Below, piece by piece: positions 7,662 through 17,087 of a DNA stretch of 33,673 nt. Source of the stretch: an uncultured Alistipes sp. (GTDB lineage Bacteria; Bacteroidota; Bacteroidia; Bacteroidales; UBA932); the NCBI GenBank assembly GCA_900544195.1, contig UQUJ01000032.1, positions 1 to 33,673 of the forward strand, read 5' to 3'. The notes under the pieces are model-generated. The model did not search any database. It had not been told where the DNA came from and saw only the letters and a program-made list of their open reading frames with translations. Made by a program: the position numbers and the translations under genes. How positions within the stretch are numbered: position 1 is the stretch's first letter; the number at the start of each line of letters is the position of its first letter.

Positions 7662-10427
7662 ATGGACTACGATTTCAGGAAAATTGAGAAAAAGTGGCAG
7701 GCCTACTGGGCCGAGAACGGCACTTTCAAGACCAAGGAAGATCCTTCCAGGCCGAAGTTCTATGTTCTGGACATGTTCCCTTATCCGTCCGGAGCAGGTC
7801 TGCATGTCGGCCATCCGCTGGGCTACATCGCCAGCGACATATATTCCCGCTACAAGAGACTCAAGGGCTTCAATGTGCTTCACCCGATGGGGTACGACGC
7901 TTTCGGCCTTCCTGCCGAGCAGTACGCCATTCAGACCGGGCAGCATCCGGAGGTAACGACTGTAAACAATATCAACCGTTACCGTCAGCAGATGGACAGG
8001 ATCGGTTTCTCCTACGATTGGAGCCGTGAGCTTCGCACCTGCGATCCGGCCTACTACAAGTGGACCCAGTGGGCTTTCCTGAAGATGTTCGGGTCTTGGT
8101 ACGACAATGACGCTCAGAAGGCTCGTCCGATCGAGGATTTGATAGCCGCGTTCGAGAAAGGCGGAAGCACTGCCGTAAACGCCGCATGCACTGAGCACGA
8201 ACCGTTTACGGCGGGGCAATGGCAGGCATATTCAGAGAAAGAGAAGTCTGACGTCTTGATGAACTACCGCATCGCCTATCAGGGTGAGACGGCTGTGAAC
8301 TGGTGTGCCGGACTTGGGACCGTGCTGGCCAATGACGAGGTGAAGGACGGACTCTCGGTCCGCGGTGGTTTCCCTGTGGAGCAGAAGAAGATGAAGCAGT
8401 GGCAGCTGAGGGTCTCCGCCTACGCCGGAAGACTTCTCGAAGGGCTGGACAGGATCGACTGGACCGACTCCCTCAAGGAGATGCAGCGCAACTGGATCGG
8501 AAAGTCCAACGGCTGCGAGGCTGTTTTCAAGTGCTACAACGGTGAGACTGAGCACGATGTGACCATATTCACAACCCGCGCGGACACTATGTTCGGCGTG
8601 ACCTTCATGGTGCTGGCTCCTGAGAGCGACCTCGTTCCTCTTCTGACCGCGCCGGAACAGAAAGAGGCAGTGGATGAATATCTTGCCGCTGTCAAAAAGA
8701 AGACTGAGCGCGAAAGGATCGCCCAGACGAAGACCGTCACCGGCGTGTTCAGCGGTTCCTACGGAGTGAACCCGATGACCGGCGGCAGGGTACCGATCTG
8801 GATTTCTGAATATGTCCTCGCGGGCTACGGCACCGGCGCCATCATGGCCGTTCCGGCGCACGACAGCCGCGACTATGCGTTCGCCAGAAAGTTCAACCTG
8901 CCGATCATACCTCTCATCGAGGGCTGCGATGTCAGCGAGGAGAGTTTCGACGCGAAAGAGGGCCGTATGATCAACTCCGGCTTCCTCAACGGGCTGGATG
9001 TCAAGGACGCGATCCCTGCCGCCATTGAATATGTTGAAAAACAGGGCTTCGGCCACAGGAAGGTCAACTATCGTCTGCGCGACGCGATCTTCAGCCGCCA
9101 GAGGTACTGGGGCGAGCCGTTCCCGATCTACTACAAGGACGGCATCCCGACCCCTGTTCCGTTCGAGAAGCTGCCGCTGACCCTTCCGGAGATCACAGAG
9201 TTCAAGCCGACCGAGAGCGGTGAGCCGCCTCTCGCGAGGGCAAAGGACTGGACCTACGAGGGTTATCCTCTTGAGACCAGCACGATGCCTGGCTTCGCCG
9301 GATCCAGCGCCTACTACCTTCGCTATATGGATCCACACAACAACGAGGCTCTCGTTGACAGGAAAGTCGATGAATATTGGCGTGATGTGGATCTGTACAT
9401 CGGTGGTACAGAACACGCTACGGGCCACCTGATATATTCCCGCTTCTGGGACAAGTTCCTCTTTGACCTCGGCTATGTCTGCGAGGACGAGCCGTTCCGC
9501 AAGCTGGTCAACCAGGGCATGATCCAGGGACGCTCCAACTTCGTCTACAGGATTGTGGGCACCAACAAGTTCGTGTCCCTCGGCCTGAAGGATCAGTACG
9601 AGACCACCGAAATCCACGTGGACATCAACATCGTCCACAACGACAAACTCGATCTTGAGGCGTTCAAGGCCTGGAGGCCGGAGTTCGCCGACGCCGAGTT
9701 CATCCTTGAGAACGGTGAATATGTCTGCGGCTGGGCCGTGGAGAAGATGAGCAAGTCGATGTACAATGTTGTCAATCCGGACAGGATCTGCGATGACTAC
9801 GGTGCCGACACTCTCCGTCTCTATGAAATGTTCCTTGGCCCTCTTGAACAGTCAAAACCTTGGGACACAAAAGGTATCGACGGTGTGAACAGATTCCTGC
9901 GCAAGTTCTGGAGGCTGTTCTTTGACGGAGACAACTTCATCGTCACCGACGAGAAGGCCACTCCTGCCGAACTCAAGGTCCTGCACAAGCTGATCGCCAA
10001 GGAGCAGGACGACATTGAGCACTTCTCCTTCAACACGACCGTCAGCGCGTTCATGATCGCCCTGAACGATCTGGCCGGACTCAAGTGCCACAAGCGTGAG
10101 ATCCTTGAGCCGCTTACAGTCATGCTGTCTCCGTTCACCCCGCACATCGCCGAGGAGCTCTGGTCAGTCCTCGGCCACGACGAAAGCATCACCTACGCTC
10201 ATTTCCCTGAGTTCAACGCGGCTCTCGCCGCCGAGGACGACGTGACCTACCCGGTTTCCTTCAACGGAAAGATGCGTTTCACGGTGGAACTCCCTAAGTC
10301 CCTTTCCCCTAAGGAGGTCGAGGCTCAGATTCGTGAGATGGAGCAGACTTCAAAGTACGTTGGCGGACAGAATGTCGTCAAGGTGATCGTCGTTCCGGGC
10401 AAGATAGTAAACTTTGTTTTGAAATAG
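7662..10427 (+). CDS. leuS: Leucyl-tRNA synthetase
   Basis: This class I aminoacyl-tRNA synthetase charges tRNA-Leu. The HIGH-type motif is HVGH at residues 48-51 (SGAGLHVGHPLGY). The CP1 editing domain follows (TIFTTRADTMFGVTFMVLAPE; VPAHDSRDYAFA with the editing aspartate). KMSKS is at about 695-699. The 921-residue length is slightly above that of many bacterial enzymes because of an insertion at about 155-190 (PIEDLIAAFEKGGSTAVNAACTEHEPFTAGQW), which I associate with Bacteroidota LeuRS. It lies 17 bases after the M28-like gene and its stop touches the next gene, so the three are probably co-transcribed. All five Glu-Tyr pairs in it are encoded GAA TAT (see findings). Confidence 0.97.
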   Translation: MDYDFRKIEKKWQAYWAENGTFKTKEDPSRPKFYVLDMFPYPSGAGLHVGHPLGYIASDIYSRYKRLKGFNVLHPMGYDAFGLPAEQYAIQTGQHPEVTTVNNINRYRQQMDRIGFSYDWSRELRTCDPAYYKWTQWAFLKMFGSWYDNDAQKARPIEDLIAAFEKGGSTAVNAACTEHEPFTAGQWQAYSEKEKSDVLMNYRIAYQGETAVNWCAGLGTVLANDEVKDGLSVRGGFPVEQKKMKQWQLRVSAYAGRLLEGLDRIDWTDSLKEMQRNWIGKSNGCEAVFKCYNGETEHDVTIFTTRADTMFGVTFMVLAPESDLVPLLTAPEQKEAVDEYLAAVKKKTERERIAQTKTVTGVFSGSYGVNPMTGGRVPIWISEYVLAGYGTGAIMAVPAHDSRDYAFARKFNLPIIPLIEGCDVSEESFDAKEGRMINSGFLNGLDVKDAIPAAIEYVEKQGFGHRKVNYRLRDAIFSRQRYWGEPFPIYYKDGIPTPVPFEKLPLTLPEITEFKPTESGEPPLARAKDWTYEGYPLETSTMPGFAGSSAYYLRYMDPHNNEALVDRKVDEYWRDVDLYIGGTEHATGHLIYSRFWDKFLFDLGYVCEDEPFRKLVNQGMIQGRSNFVYRIVGTNKFVSLGLKDQYETTEIHVDINIVHNDKLDLEAFKAWRPEFADAEFILENGEYVCGWAVEKMSKSMYNVVNPDRICDDYGADTLRLYEMFLGPLEQSKPWDTKGIDGVNRFLRKFWRLFFDGDNFIVTDEKATPAELKVLHKLIAKEQDDIEHFSFNTTVSAFMIALNDLAGLKCHKREILEPLTVMLSPFTPHIAEELWSVLGHDESITYAHFPEFNAALAAEDDVTYPVSFNGKMRFTVELPKSLSPKEVEAQIREMEQTSKYVGGQNVVKVIVVPGKIVNFVLK

Positions 10428-10432
10428 TGTCA

Positions 10433-11365
10433 ATGTCAATAGGTTCTTCAACAATTCTCAGAGGGGTTAAGGAATATCTCCTCATAACCCTCGGAATAGT
10501 CATCTACACCGTAGGTTGGGCGATTTTCCTGACACCGAACAACCTCATCGGGGGCGGTGTTTCCGGTATAAGCGCCATCATCCAGTATGCCACCGGGCTC
10601 AAGATGGGATATTCCTATTTTGTGATCAACACGATACTGTTGATAATCTCGGTCATCATCATCGGCCCCGCGTTCGGGGCGAAGACGGTGTATGCCATAA
10701 TTCTTGCGTCTGTCTGCCTGAATGTGTTCCAATCCATTATCCCTGAGACAATCATTCGGGATTTCGCGTTGTCCAACGGCAAGCTGATGTGCTCGATAAT
10801 CGGAGGATCGATGGCGGGAGTGGGAATCGGTATGTCCATATCCCAGGGCGGAAGTACAGGTGGAACGGACATCATTGCGATGATCATCACCAAGTTCCGG
10901 AATATCTCACCGGGACGTATCATCCTGATAATTGACGTGTTCATCATCACATCCTCGCTGTTGTTCCCTTCGTTTGACACCACAGGACAGGTGATACCGT
11001 TCGACGCCAAGTTCTCCATCGCCGTCTATGGCATGATCATCGTTACTGTCAACGGCTATGTGGTTGATCTGTACCTTGCCGGTTCGAAACAGAGTGTCCA
11101 GCTGTTCATCCTCTCAAGACATTTCGAGGAGATCGCCGACATGATCGGACGTGATTTCCACAGGGGTGTGACGGTCCTCAATGGAGAGGGGTGGTACACC
11201 AAGCAACCAGCCTCTGTCCTGATGGTTATTACCAGAAAGACCGATCTGAATCTTCTTCTGAAGTCAATCAAAAGGGTGGATCCTGACGCTTTCCTCTCGA
11301 TTTCCTCTGTCAGCGGAGTTTACGGGCAAGGATTTGACTCGATAAAAGGCTCAAAGAAAAGCTGA
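10433..11365 (+). CDS. YitT-family membrane protein (DUF161 plus DUF2179)
   Basis: About 310 residues. Five to six hydrophobic segments fill residues 15-215 (for example YLLITLGIVIYTVGWAIFL and GYSYFVINTILLIISVIII), with the family block NNLIGGGVSGIS and a glycine-rich QGGSTGGTDIIA. A soluble DUF2179 domain follows at about 220-300 (HRGVTVLNGEGWYTKQPASVLMVITRK). YitT proteins are inner-membrane proteins of unknown transport or signalling function. A GTG at 10427 overlaps the leuS stop, but the ATG at 10433 is preferred. A strong terminator follows at 11401, so this is the last gene of the leuS transcript. Confidence 0.88.
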   Translation: MSIGSSTILRGVKEYLLITLGIVIYTVGWAIFLTPNNLIGGGVSGISAIIQYATGLKMGYSYFVINTILLIISVIIIGPAFGAKTVYAIILASVCLNVFQSIIPETIIRDFALSNGKLMCSIIGGSMAGVGIGMSISQGGSTGGTDIIAMIITKFRNISPGRIILIIDVFIITSSLLFPSFDTTGQVIPFDAKFSIAVYGMIIVTVNGYVVDLYLAGSKQSVQLFILSRHFEEIADMIGRDFHRGVTVLNGEGWYTKQPASVLMVITRKTDLNLLLKSIKRVDPDAFLSISSVSGVYGQGFDSIKGSKKS

Positions 11366-11400
11366 ATTTTCCAAAAGAAAACGTTAATCTCATTTCATAC

Positions 11401-11432
11401 CCCCGTGCAAACCACCGCACGGGGCATTTTTG
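11401..11432 (+). terminator. Rho-independent terminator after the YitT-family gene
   Basis: CCCCGTGC at 11401-11408 pairs perfectly with GCACGGGG at 11417-11424 around an 8-nt loop. A T-rich tail (catttttgttg) follows. Confidence 0.9.
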
Positions 11433-11475
11433 TTGTTATCTTGTCCAAACCATAACCATATAATAATGACCGAAG

Positions 11476-12567
11476 ATGACAATACTTATCGCATTTCTGG
11501 CTCTCATCGAGTTGTCCATTTTCTTTGTCTATGATTTAGTGCTCAGTAAAGGAAACAGGTCAGAAAGATACTTTATCCGTCTGATGTCGTGCGTCGGCGG
11601 CATCGCATTGATCCTGTCGGAGTTCGCGCTTCCATGCCATACCGGGATGCAGGAACTTGCCGTGGACATCTCAATGTCGGCCGCCATACTTGTGATGTAT
11701 CCTTGCTCTTTCGAGAAGCCTAAGGTTTCGCTCAACGCCTCCGCTTGTCTGCTCGTGTTCGGTTTGGTCATGTTCGTATGCTTCGGTTTCAGACCCGCCG
11801 GCTTCCTTGATTTCAAGTGTCAGCGCGCGGTGTCCACCTTCGTTCCGATGTTCATCTTTGTCCTGTGCTACTATCTTTACATCGCTTACAGACGGTTCTC
11901 CGGAATACGTATGATGTTCCGTCACACCGCTGTGTGGCATAATGTGGAGGAGCATTCCCGCTTCCTCTATTCGATCGCTTTCCTTGTGGCCGGCATGCTT
12001 TTCATATGCGGCGTCCCGGCCTCCGGATTTTGGAGAAGTCTCCTTTCGACTCTATCCATGTTCATGTATCTTGGACTCTACGCCCTCCTTTATCTCAGGG
12101 CGATGACCGGAAGGACTTATGTAGTCAACCTTGAGACGGAGAAAAGGATAAAGGACATCATCAAAGGCAATCTGAGGACATCGTATGCCGACAAAGTCGA
12201 TGAGGACAAGAAAATGAGTTATCTCTACAAACGGATTGTGATGTACATGGAGGAGAAAAGGCCTTACCTGAACCAGACGTTCGACATGTCCTGTCTGGCA
12301 GACAGGATGCTTACGAACAAACTTTACCTTTCGAAGACGATAAACATCCTCTCCGGCCGTAATTTCAGGCAGTTTGTGAATTATTATAGGGTGAGGCGAG
12401 CCATGGAACTCTTCAAGGAGGATCCCCGGCTCAAGATCAATGAGGTTTCGGAGATGTCCGGATTCAAGACCGCCGTCTCATTCAACATGGCGTTCAAGGT
12501 GAACACCGGAAAGACTCCGACGGAATGGTTGCAAGACTGCGTGGCGGAACCTCAGGTCAAAGGATGA
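11476..12567 (+). CDS. Membrane-embedded AraC-family transcriptional regulator
   Basis: The N-terminal 220 residues contain about seven hydrophobic segments (first ILIAFLALIELSIFFVYDLVL, last LLSTLSMFMYLGLYALLYL). The C-terminal 100 residues are an AraC/XylS DNA-binding domain with two helix-turn-helix motifs (FDMSCLADRMLTNKLYLSKTINILSGRNFRQFVNYYRVRRAMELF and LKINEVSEMSGFKTAVSFNMAFKVNTGKTPTEW). The protein therefore probably senses a membrane or external signal and binds DNA directly from the inner membrane. An overlapping ATG at 11466 is in another frame and is ignored. The gene is bounded by a terminator upstream and converges on the pseudouridine synthase gene with a 3-base gap. Its target genes and ligand cannot be read from the sequence. 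Confidence 0.88.
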   Translation: MTILIAFLALIELSIFFVYDLVLSKGNRSERYFIRLMSCVGGIALILSEFALPCHTGMQELAVDISMSAAILVMYPCSFEKPKVSLNASACLLVFGLVMFVCFGFRPAGFLDFKCQRAVSTFVPMFIFVLCYYLYIAYRRFSGIRMMFRHTAVWHNVEEHSRFLYSIAFLVAGMLFICGVPASGFWRSLLSTLSMFMYLGLYALLYLRAMTGRTYVVNLETEKRIKDIIKGNLRTSYADKVDEDKKMSYLYKRIVMYMEEKRPYLNQTFDMSCLADRMLTNKLYLSKTINILSGRNFRQFVNYYRVRRAMELFKEDPRLKINEVSEMSGFKTAVSFNMAFKVNTGKTPTEWLQDCVAEPQVKG

Positions 12568-12570
12568 CCG

Positions 12571-13275
12571 TCATATTTTCCAGGAGGCCGGAGGCGGGGC
12601 GATGATGTCCATCTCTACCTTTTTCACGGGATGGACGAATTTCACCTCGTGGGAGTGGAGACATATTCCTCCGTCAGGATTGGAACGTGGCGCGCCGTAT
12701 TTCAGGTCACCTTTGATGACACATCCGATGCCCGCCAACTGACAGCGGATCTGGTGATGCCTTCCTGTGAGCAGACGCACCTCGACCAATGAATATCTCT
12801 CCGTGTCTCTGAGGTGTGTGTAGATCAGTTTCGCCAGCTTGGCGCCTGGTGTCCTCTCTCCGCCTTTGGCGATGAAACTCTTGTTAATCTTCTCGTTGCG
12901 GACCAGCCAGTCGTCCAACTCGTCGGACTCCTTTCCCGGAGCCTTGCAGCACAGCGCCCAGTAGGTTTTGTGAATATTCCCGGATCGGAACATCTCCGAG
13001 AGTCTTGAAAGAGCCTTGGAGGTCTTCGCGAAGATTGTTATACCACTGACAGGCCGGTCAAGGCGATGCGGAATTCCCACATACACCTTGCCCGGCTTGT
13101 TATCTCTTTGGGCTATGAAGGCTTTCAGCGTCTCGGCGAGACATTCGTCCCCGGTCTTGTCGGCCTGGACGATCTCTCCAGACCTTTTATTGAAGACGAG
13201 AATGTGATTGTCCTCATAAAGAATCCGCGACTCCAGATCCCGGAACTCCTCCTCGCCCAATAGTCTGTATTCCAT
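12571..13275 (-). CDS. RluA-family RNA pseudouridine synthase
   Basis: The 234-residue protein has the RluA catalytic motif HRLDRPVSG with D73 as nucleophile, the upstream block ILYEDNHILVFNKRSG, and the closing motif TGRHHQIRCQLAGIGCVIKGDLKYGAP. It isomerises uridine to pseudouridine in rRNA or tRNA; which position is not predictable. An N-terminal S4 domain, present in some family members, is absent. It is the last gene of the fab operon, 2 bases after fabZ, so it should be co-expressed with fatty acid synthesis. Confidence 0.93.
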   Translation of the reverse strand: MEYRLLGEEEFRDLESRILYEDNHILVFNKRSGEIVQADKTGDECLAETLKAFIAQRDNKPGKVYVGIPHRLDRPVSGITIFAKTSKALSRLSEMFRSGNIHKTYWALCCKAPGKESDELDDWLVRNEKINKSFIAKGGERTPGAKLAKLIYTHLRDTERYSLVEVRLLTGRHHQIRCQLAGIGCVIKGDLKYGAPRSNPDGGICLHSHEVKFVHPVKKVEMDIIAPPPASWKI

Positions 13276-13277
13276 TC

Positions 13278-13700
13278 CTATCCCTCAATAGGAACAAGCG
13301 CGAAACTTGGCTCGCCTTTGCAGCAGAGTCTGCCGTTGACTTCGAGTTTCGCGTTGCAGAAGAACAACTGTCCACGTCTTTCTACCAGTCTGGCGGTGAC
13401 CTCACAAAGATCTCCCGGCTTGACGGAGTTCTTGAAACGCACTTTATCAAGCCCTGCGTAGAGAGTCAAGTGGCCGGGGATCTCATCCTTGACGAGTATA
13501 GCGCAACTCTGTGCCATAATCTCGCAGAGGATGACTCCCGGGACTACCGGATTCCCGGGAAAGTGGCCTCTGGTGAAGAACTCGTCTTCCTTGACGCGGT
13601 ATTTCGCGTGTGCGGTACCATCCTCGTCAATTGTGGCTTCCTCGATAAGAAGCATCGGTTCTCTGTGAGGTAGGAACTTTTTTATTTCTTCCTTATCCAT
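13278..13700 (-). CDS. fabZ: 3-hydroxyacyl-ACP dehydratase
   Basis: This 140-residue hot-dog-fold enzyme removes water from 3-hydroxyacyl-ACP to give trans-2-enoyl-ACP in type II fatty acid synthesis. The FabZ signature GHFPGNPVVPGVILCEIMAQ contains the catalytic H46 and E60. The opening KKFLPHREPMLLIE and the segment FKNSVKPGD are also typical. FabA is less likely because the sequence matches the FabZ form throughout. It lies 30 bases after fabF and 2 bases before the pseudouridine synthase gene. Confidence 0.93.
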   Translation of the reverse strand: MDKEEIKKFLPHREPMLLIEEATIDEDGTAHAKYRVKEDEFFTRGHFPGNPVVPGVILCEIMAQSCAILVKDEIPGHLTLYAGLDKVRFKNSVKPGDLCEVTARLVERRGQLFFCNAKLEVNGRLCCKGEPSFALVPIEG

Positions 13701-13730
13701 ATTCCTGAAATTATGAGATCAGTAGACTGT

Positions 13731-14990
13731 TCATTCACTGCACTTTCTGAATGCGACGCATGCGTCGTGACCGCCGAATCCGAACGAGTCGGAGATTCCG
13801 AGTGTCAAGTCAGTCTTGACCGCCTTGTTAGGGGTATAGTCAAGATCACACTCGGGATCCGGTGTGTCCAGATTGATTGTAGGAGGACAGATTCCGTCAC
13901 GAAGCGCGAGCACGGTGGCAATCGCCTCGGCGGCTCCGGCGGCTCCGAACATGTGTCCGGTCATGGACTTGATGGAGCTGATGTGAGCCTTGTAGGCGAA
14001 GTCTCCGAGGGCGTTCTTGTAGGCAAGCGTCTCGGCGACATCGTTCAGTTTTGTGCCCGTTCCGTGGGCGTTTATGTAGAGGTTGTCCTTCTCCTTGTCG
14101 AATCCGGCCTCCTCAAGGGCGAGTTCGATACACTTTGCCTGTGTGGTGCCGTCCGGCCTCGGAGCTGTTGAGTGGTAGGCGTCGCAGGTGTTGCCGTAGC
14201 CGACCATCTCGCCGATAATCTGCGCTCCACGGGCCTTGGCGTGTTCATATTCCTCAAGCACAAGCGCTGCGGAGCCGTCCGCCATGACAAAGCCGGCACG
14301 GTTGCCGTTGAAAGGAAGTGAGGCGTAATTCGGATCCGTGGCTCTGGAGAGGGCCTTGGCGTTGGCGAAACCGACGATGCCGATCGGAATGGTGGCGTTT
14401 TCGCAGCCTCCGGTGATGATCGCGTCGGCGTAGCCGTTCCTGATGGCGCGGAAAGCCTCTCCCATGGCGTTGGTCGATGTGGCGCAGGCTGTCACGATGT
14501 CAAGACATGGACCCTGTGCATTGTGGAGGATAGCGATGTGTCCGGCCGCGATGTTGGAGATCATCGTCGGGATGAACAGCGGAGAGATCCACTGGCCGGA
14601 AGGATCCTCGATCATCTTGGAGATTTCCCTGTACTGTGTGGCGAACCCACCGATTCCGGAACCGAAGTAGACTCCGAGCCTGAAAGGATCGATGTTCTTG
14701 TCTTCGCCTTTGGAGGAGAGTCCCGACTGCCTCATCGCCTGATAGGCGGCGGCCACGCCGTACTGTGTGAACAGATCCTGCTTTCTTATGAACGGCTTGT
14801 CCATACCGTATTCCTCGGCCTTGAAATCCTTGATGATACCGGCGATTCCGACCGGGAGGTTGTCCGTAGGGAAGGACTTGATGTAATCTATGCCGCACAC
14901 TCCGTCGCAAAGGTTGCTCCAGAAGGTGTTGACATCATTTCCTACCGGGGAGATGACTCCCATTCCTGTTATAACTACTCTTTTATTCAT
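13731..14990 (-). CDS. fabF: 3-oxoacyl-ACP synthase II
   Basis: The 419-residue condensing enzyme elongates acyl-ACP with malonyl-ACP. The C-H-H triad is visible: C169 in VTACATSTNAMGEAF, H309 in INAHGTGTKLND and H346 in SIKSMTGHMFGAAGAAE, with K341 nearby. The N-terminus MNKRVVITGMGVISPVGND and the 419-residue length are standard for FabF. It is in the middle of the fabH-fabK-fabF-fabZ operon, 24 bases after fabK. No acpP, its usual neighbour in many genomes, is present here. Confidence 0.95.
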   Translation of the reverse strand: MNKRVVITGMGVISPVGNDVNTFWSNLCDGVCGIDYIKSFPTDNLPVGIAGIIKDFKAEEYGMDKPFIRKQDLFTQYGVAAAYQAMRQSGLSSKGEDKNIDPFRLGVYFGSGIGGFATQYREISKMIEDPSGQWISPLFIPTMISNIAAGHIAILHNAQGPCLDIVTACATSTNAMGEAFRAIRNGYADAIITGGCENATIPIGIVGFANAKALSRATDPNYASLPFNGNRAGFVMADGSAALVLEEYEHAKARGAQIIGEMVGYGNTCDAYHSTAPRPDGTTQAKCIELALEEAGFDKEKDNLYINAHGTGTKLNDVAETLAYKNALGDFAYKAHISSIKSMTGHMFGAAGAAEAIATVLALRDGICPPTINLDTPDPECDLDYTPNKAVKTDLTLGISDSFGFGGHDACVAFRKCSE

Positions 14991-15014
14991 GTTTTATCCT
15001 TTATAGTCATTGAT

Positions 15015-15962
15015 TCAAGCCAAGAGTCCGGGAGCCCCGGCGAGCAGTCTCTCCGCTCCGTCCATAAGGTCTTCCACAATTTCCCTGGCTGTTTCCTTCT
15101 TCTTGATCATGCCCGCTACCTCTCCGGCGAGGAAACTTCCTCCGGCGAGGTCTCCGTCAAACACTGCCTTGCGCATCGAACCGGTGCCGAACTTCAGAAC
15201 CTCTTCCTTAGGCACCGCAGGGTCATATTCCATCTTGAAGAATTTCTTCGCGAACGGGGTCTTGAGGCCACGGACAGCGTCTCCGAGCGACTTGCCGGTC
15301 ACCATCGTGCTGACATCGGACGCGGCGATCAGTCTGGCCTTGTAATTCTCGTGAATATGGCACTCGTCGGCGATGAGGAACCTCGTCCCGACCTGAACGC
15401 CCTTGGCTCCGAGCATGAAAGCGGCCGCAACCCCTCTGCCATCGAATATTCCACCTGCGGCAAGGACCGGAATGTCAAGGGCATCAACCACCTGCGGCAC
15501 AAGCGCCATTGTATGAATATCCCCTATATGTCCTCCGGATTCGGCGCCTTCGGCCACGACGGCTGTCGCTCCGAGCTCCTGCATCTTAAGGGCGTAGGCC
15601 ACGGATGCCACGACTGGAATGACCTTGATTCCGGCCGCCTTCCATTTCTCCATATAGGCGGCAGGGGAGCCGGCTCCGGTTGTCACGATCTTCACGCCTT
15701 CCTCGATGAGCATGTCCGCCACTTCTCCGGCGTTAGGAGCCTGGAGCATGATGTTGACACCGAATGGCTTATCTGTCAAAGTCTTGCATTTGCGGATCTC
15801 TTCCCTGACGGCTTCCGTGCCGAAGTTGATTGAAGAGATCAGTCCAAGTCCGCCGGCGTTTGAGACGGCCGCGGCCAGTTTCGCGTCGGCGATCCAGGCC
15901 ATTCCTCCTTGGAATATAGGACGCTCGATTCCGAGCAGTTCACATATAACACTTTTTATCAT
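15015..15962 (-). CDS. fabK: Enoyl-ACP reductase II, FabK type (FMN-dependent, nitronate monooxygenase superfamily)
   Basis: The sequence has the FMN-binding TIM-barrel pattern of the NMO/FabK family: IERPIFQGGMAWIADAKLAAAVSNAGGLGLIS at the start, GVNIMLQAPNAGEVADMLIEEG, VVAEGAESGGHIG and VLAAGGIFDGRGVAAAFMLGAKGVQVGTRFL. The operon context (between fabH and fabF) makes enoyl-ACP reduction much more likely than nitronate oxidation. The start is placed at the internal ATG at 15962 (MIKSVICELLG), because the 14 residues upstream (NGNLNINYYICKY) are not family-like and overlap the gap behind fabH. Confidence 0.9.
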   Translation of the reverse strand: MIKSVICELLGIERPIFQGGMAWIADAKLAAAVSNAGGLGLISSINFGTEAVREEIRKCKTLTDKPFGVNIMLQAPNAGEVADMLIEEGVKIVTTGAGSPAAYMEKWKAAGIKVIPVVASVAYALKMQELGATAVVAEGAESGGHIGDIHTMALVPQVVDALDIPVLAAGGIFDGRGVAAAFMLGAKGVQVGTRFLIADECHIHENYKARLIAASDVSTMVTGKSLGDAVRGLKTPFAKKFFKMEYDPAVPKEEVLKFGTGSMRKAVFDGDLAGGSFLAGEVAGMIKKKETAREIVEDLMDGAERLLAGAPGLLA

Positions 15963-15993
15963 ATACTTGCAAATATAGTAATTAATGTTCAGA

Positions 15994-16941
15994 TTACCAT
16001 TCAACTACGGCCGCTCCCGAGAGCAAACCGGCACCAAAGGCACTAAAGACCAGAATATCTCCCTTTTTGAACATTCCCTTCCTGTTGCATTCGTCCAGAA
16101 GGATAGGGCATGAGGCAGAGGAGGAGTTCCCATGGTCGGTGATGTTGACCGGGAATTTCTCCGCAGGCTGTCCCATATAGTTGATGATCGAGTCGATTAT
16201 TCTCTGGTTGGCCTGATGAATCATGAAGTATGCCACCTCGCTCTTGTCGATTCCCACTTCGTCCAGAAGACTTTGCACACCTTCCGTGCACGCCTTGACC
16301 GCGAACTTGAACACCTCCCGGCCTTTCATCTGCATCGGGACGTCCTCTTCCTTTTTTGTGATGTAAGGCGTGTCAACAAGTGTCCTGATCTGCCAGATCT
16401 CATCCTTGGATGGCTCTGCATGCAGTTTTGTGCCTTTGATGTTGTCCCCTTCGGTCAGCACTACAGCCCCGGCCCCGTCTCCGAACAGGACACATGTTCC
16501 TCTGTCTTTCCAGCTGGCCATTCTGGTCGGCTCCTCGACGCATGCGACGATCGCGTTCTTGATTTTCCCGGCCTTGTAGTATGTCTCCGCCATGTCAAGC
16601 GCATAGACGAATCCAGGACACGCGCAGTTGATGTCGAACATCGGACATTTAAGCCCCAGTTTCTCTCCGATGATGCAGCTCATCCCCGGGGTGACATATT
16701 CGGAAACAACATTGGAGACGATGAAAAGGTCAATGTCTTCAGCCTTCAGTCCGGACATCTCAAGAGCCTTGCGGACAGCCTCGGTCCCGAGGTCCTCAAG
16801 GTTCTCGTCCGTGATCACATGCCTTGTCTTTATCCCGGTGCGAGGGTAGATCCACTCGTCGCTTGTGTCAAGAAATCCGGCAAGCATGTCGTTTGTCACG
16901 ACCTTTCTGGGAAGCGCGCTTCCCGTACCGATGATTTTCAT
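15994..16941 (-). CDS. fabH: 3-oxoacyl-ACP synthase III
   Basis: This enzyme starts fatty acid synthesis by condensing an acyl-CoA with malonyl-ACP. The catalytic residues are C108 in NCACPGFVYAL, H242 in MIHQANQRIID and N272 in DHGNSSSAS. Length from MKIIGTGSALP is 315 residues, normal for FabH. An upstream in-frame ATG at 16992 would add 17 residues and lie upstream of the predicted -7 box, so the start at 16941 is chosen. It is the first gene of the operon, with a consensus promoter just upstream. Chain-length preference (straight or branched) cannot be told. Confidence 0.94.
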   Translation of the reverse strand: MKIIGTGSALPRKVVTNDMLAGFLDTSDEWIYPRTGIKTRHVITDENLEDLGTEAVRKALEMSGLKAEDIDLFIVSNVVSEYVTPGMSCIIGEKLGLKCPMFDINCACPGFVYALDMAETYYKAGKIKNAIVACVEEPTRMASWKDRGTCVLFGDGAGAVVLTEGDNIKGTKLHAEPSKDEIWQIRTLVDTPYITKKEEDVPMQMKGREVFKFAVKACTEGVQSLLDEVGIDKSEVAYFMIHQANQRIIDSIINYMGQPAEKFPVNITDHGNSSSASCPILLDECNRKGMFKKGDILVFSAFGAGLLSGAAVVEW

Positions 16942-16972
16942 ATATTCACTAATATTAATGTATTCTCGCCGA

Positions 16973-17003
16973 CAAAAATATGAATATGACAAAATCGCTC
17001 AAA
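16973..17003 (-). promoter_or_regulatory. Bacteroidota promoter of the fab operon
   Basis: On the minus strand TTTG (17003-17000), a 19-nt spacer and TATTTTTG (16980-16973) match the -33/-7 consensus. They lie about 32 bases before the fabH ATG. Confidence 0.7.
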
Positions 17004-17087
17004 AATTAAGTGGTGAATGTGCCCGTGGTGTAGCCATCTCGATGTTTTTAGTGGCGATTTGGCCGGATTTGTGGTGAATCTCCGGTT

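Noticed and set aside
8232..9638. A 468-codon minus-strand frame within leuS
   Set aside because: It is fully antisense to a confidently identified leuS, with no recognisable domain. GC-rich codon use makes such frames common.
14523..15833. A 436-codon plus-strand frame across fabF and fabK
   Set aside because: It is antisense to two well-identified genes and spans their junction without any family match.
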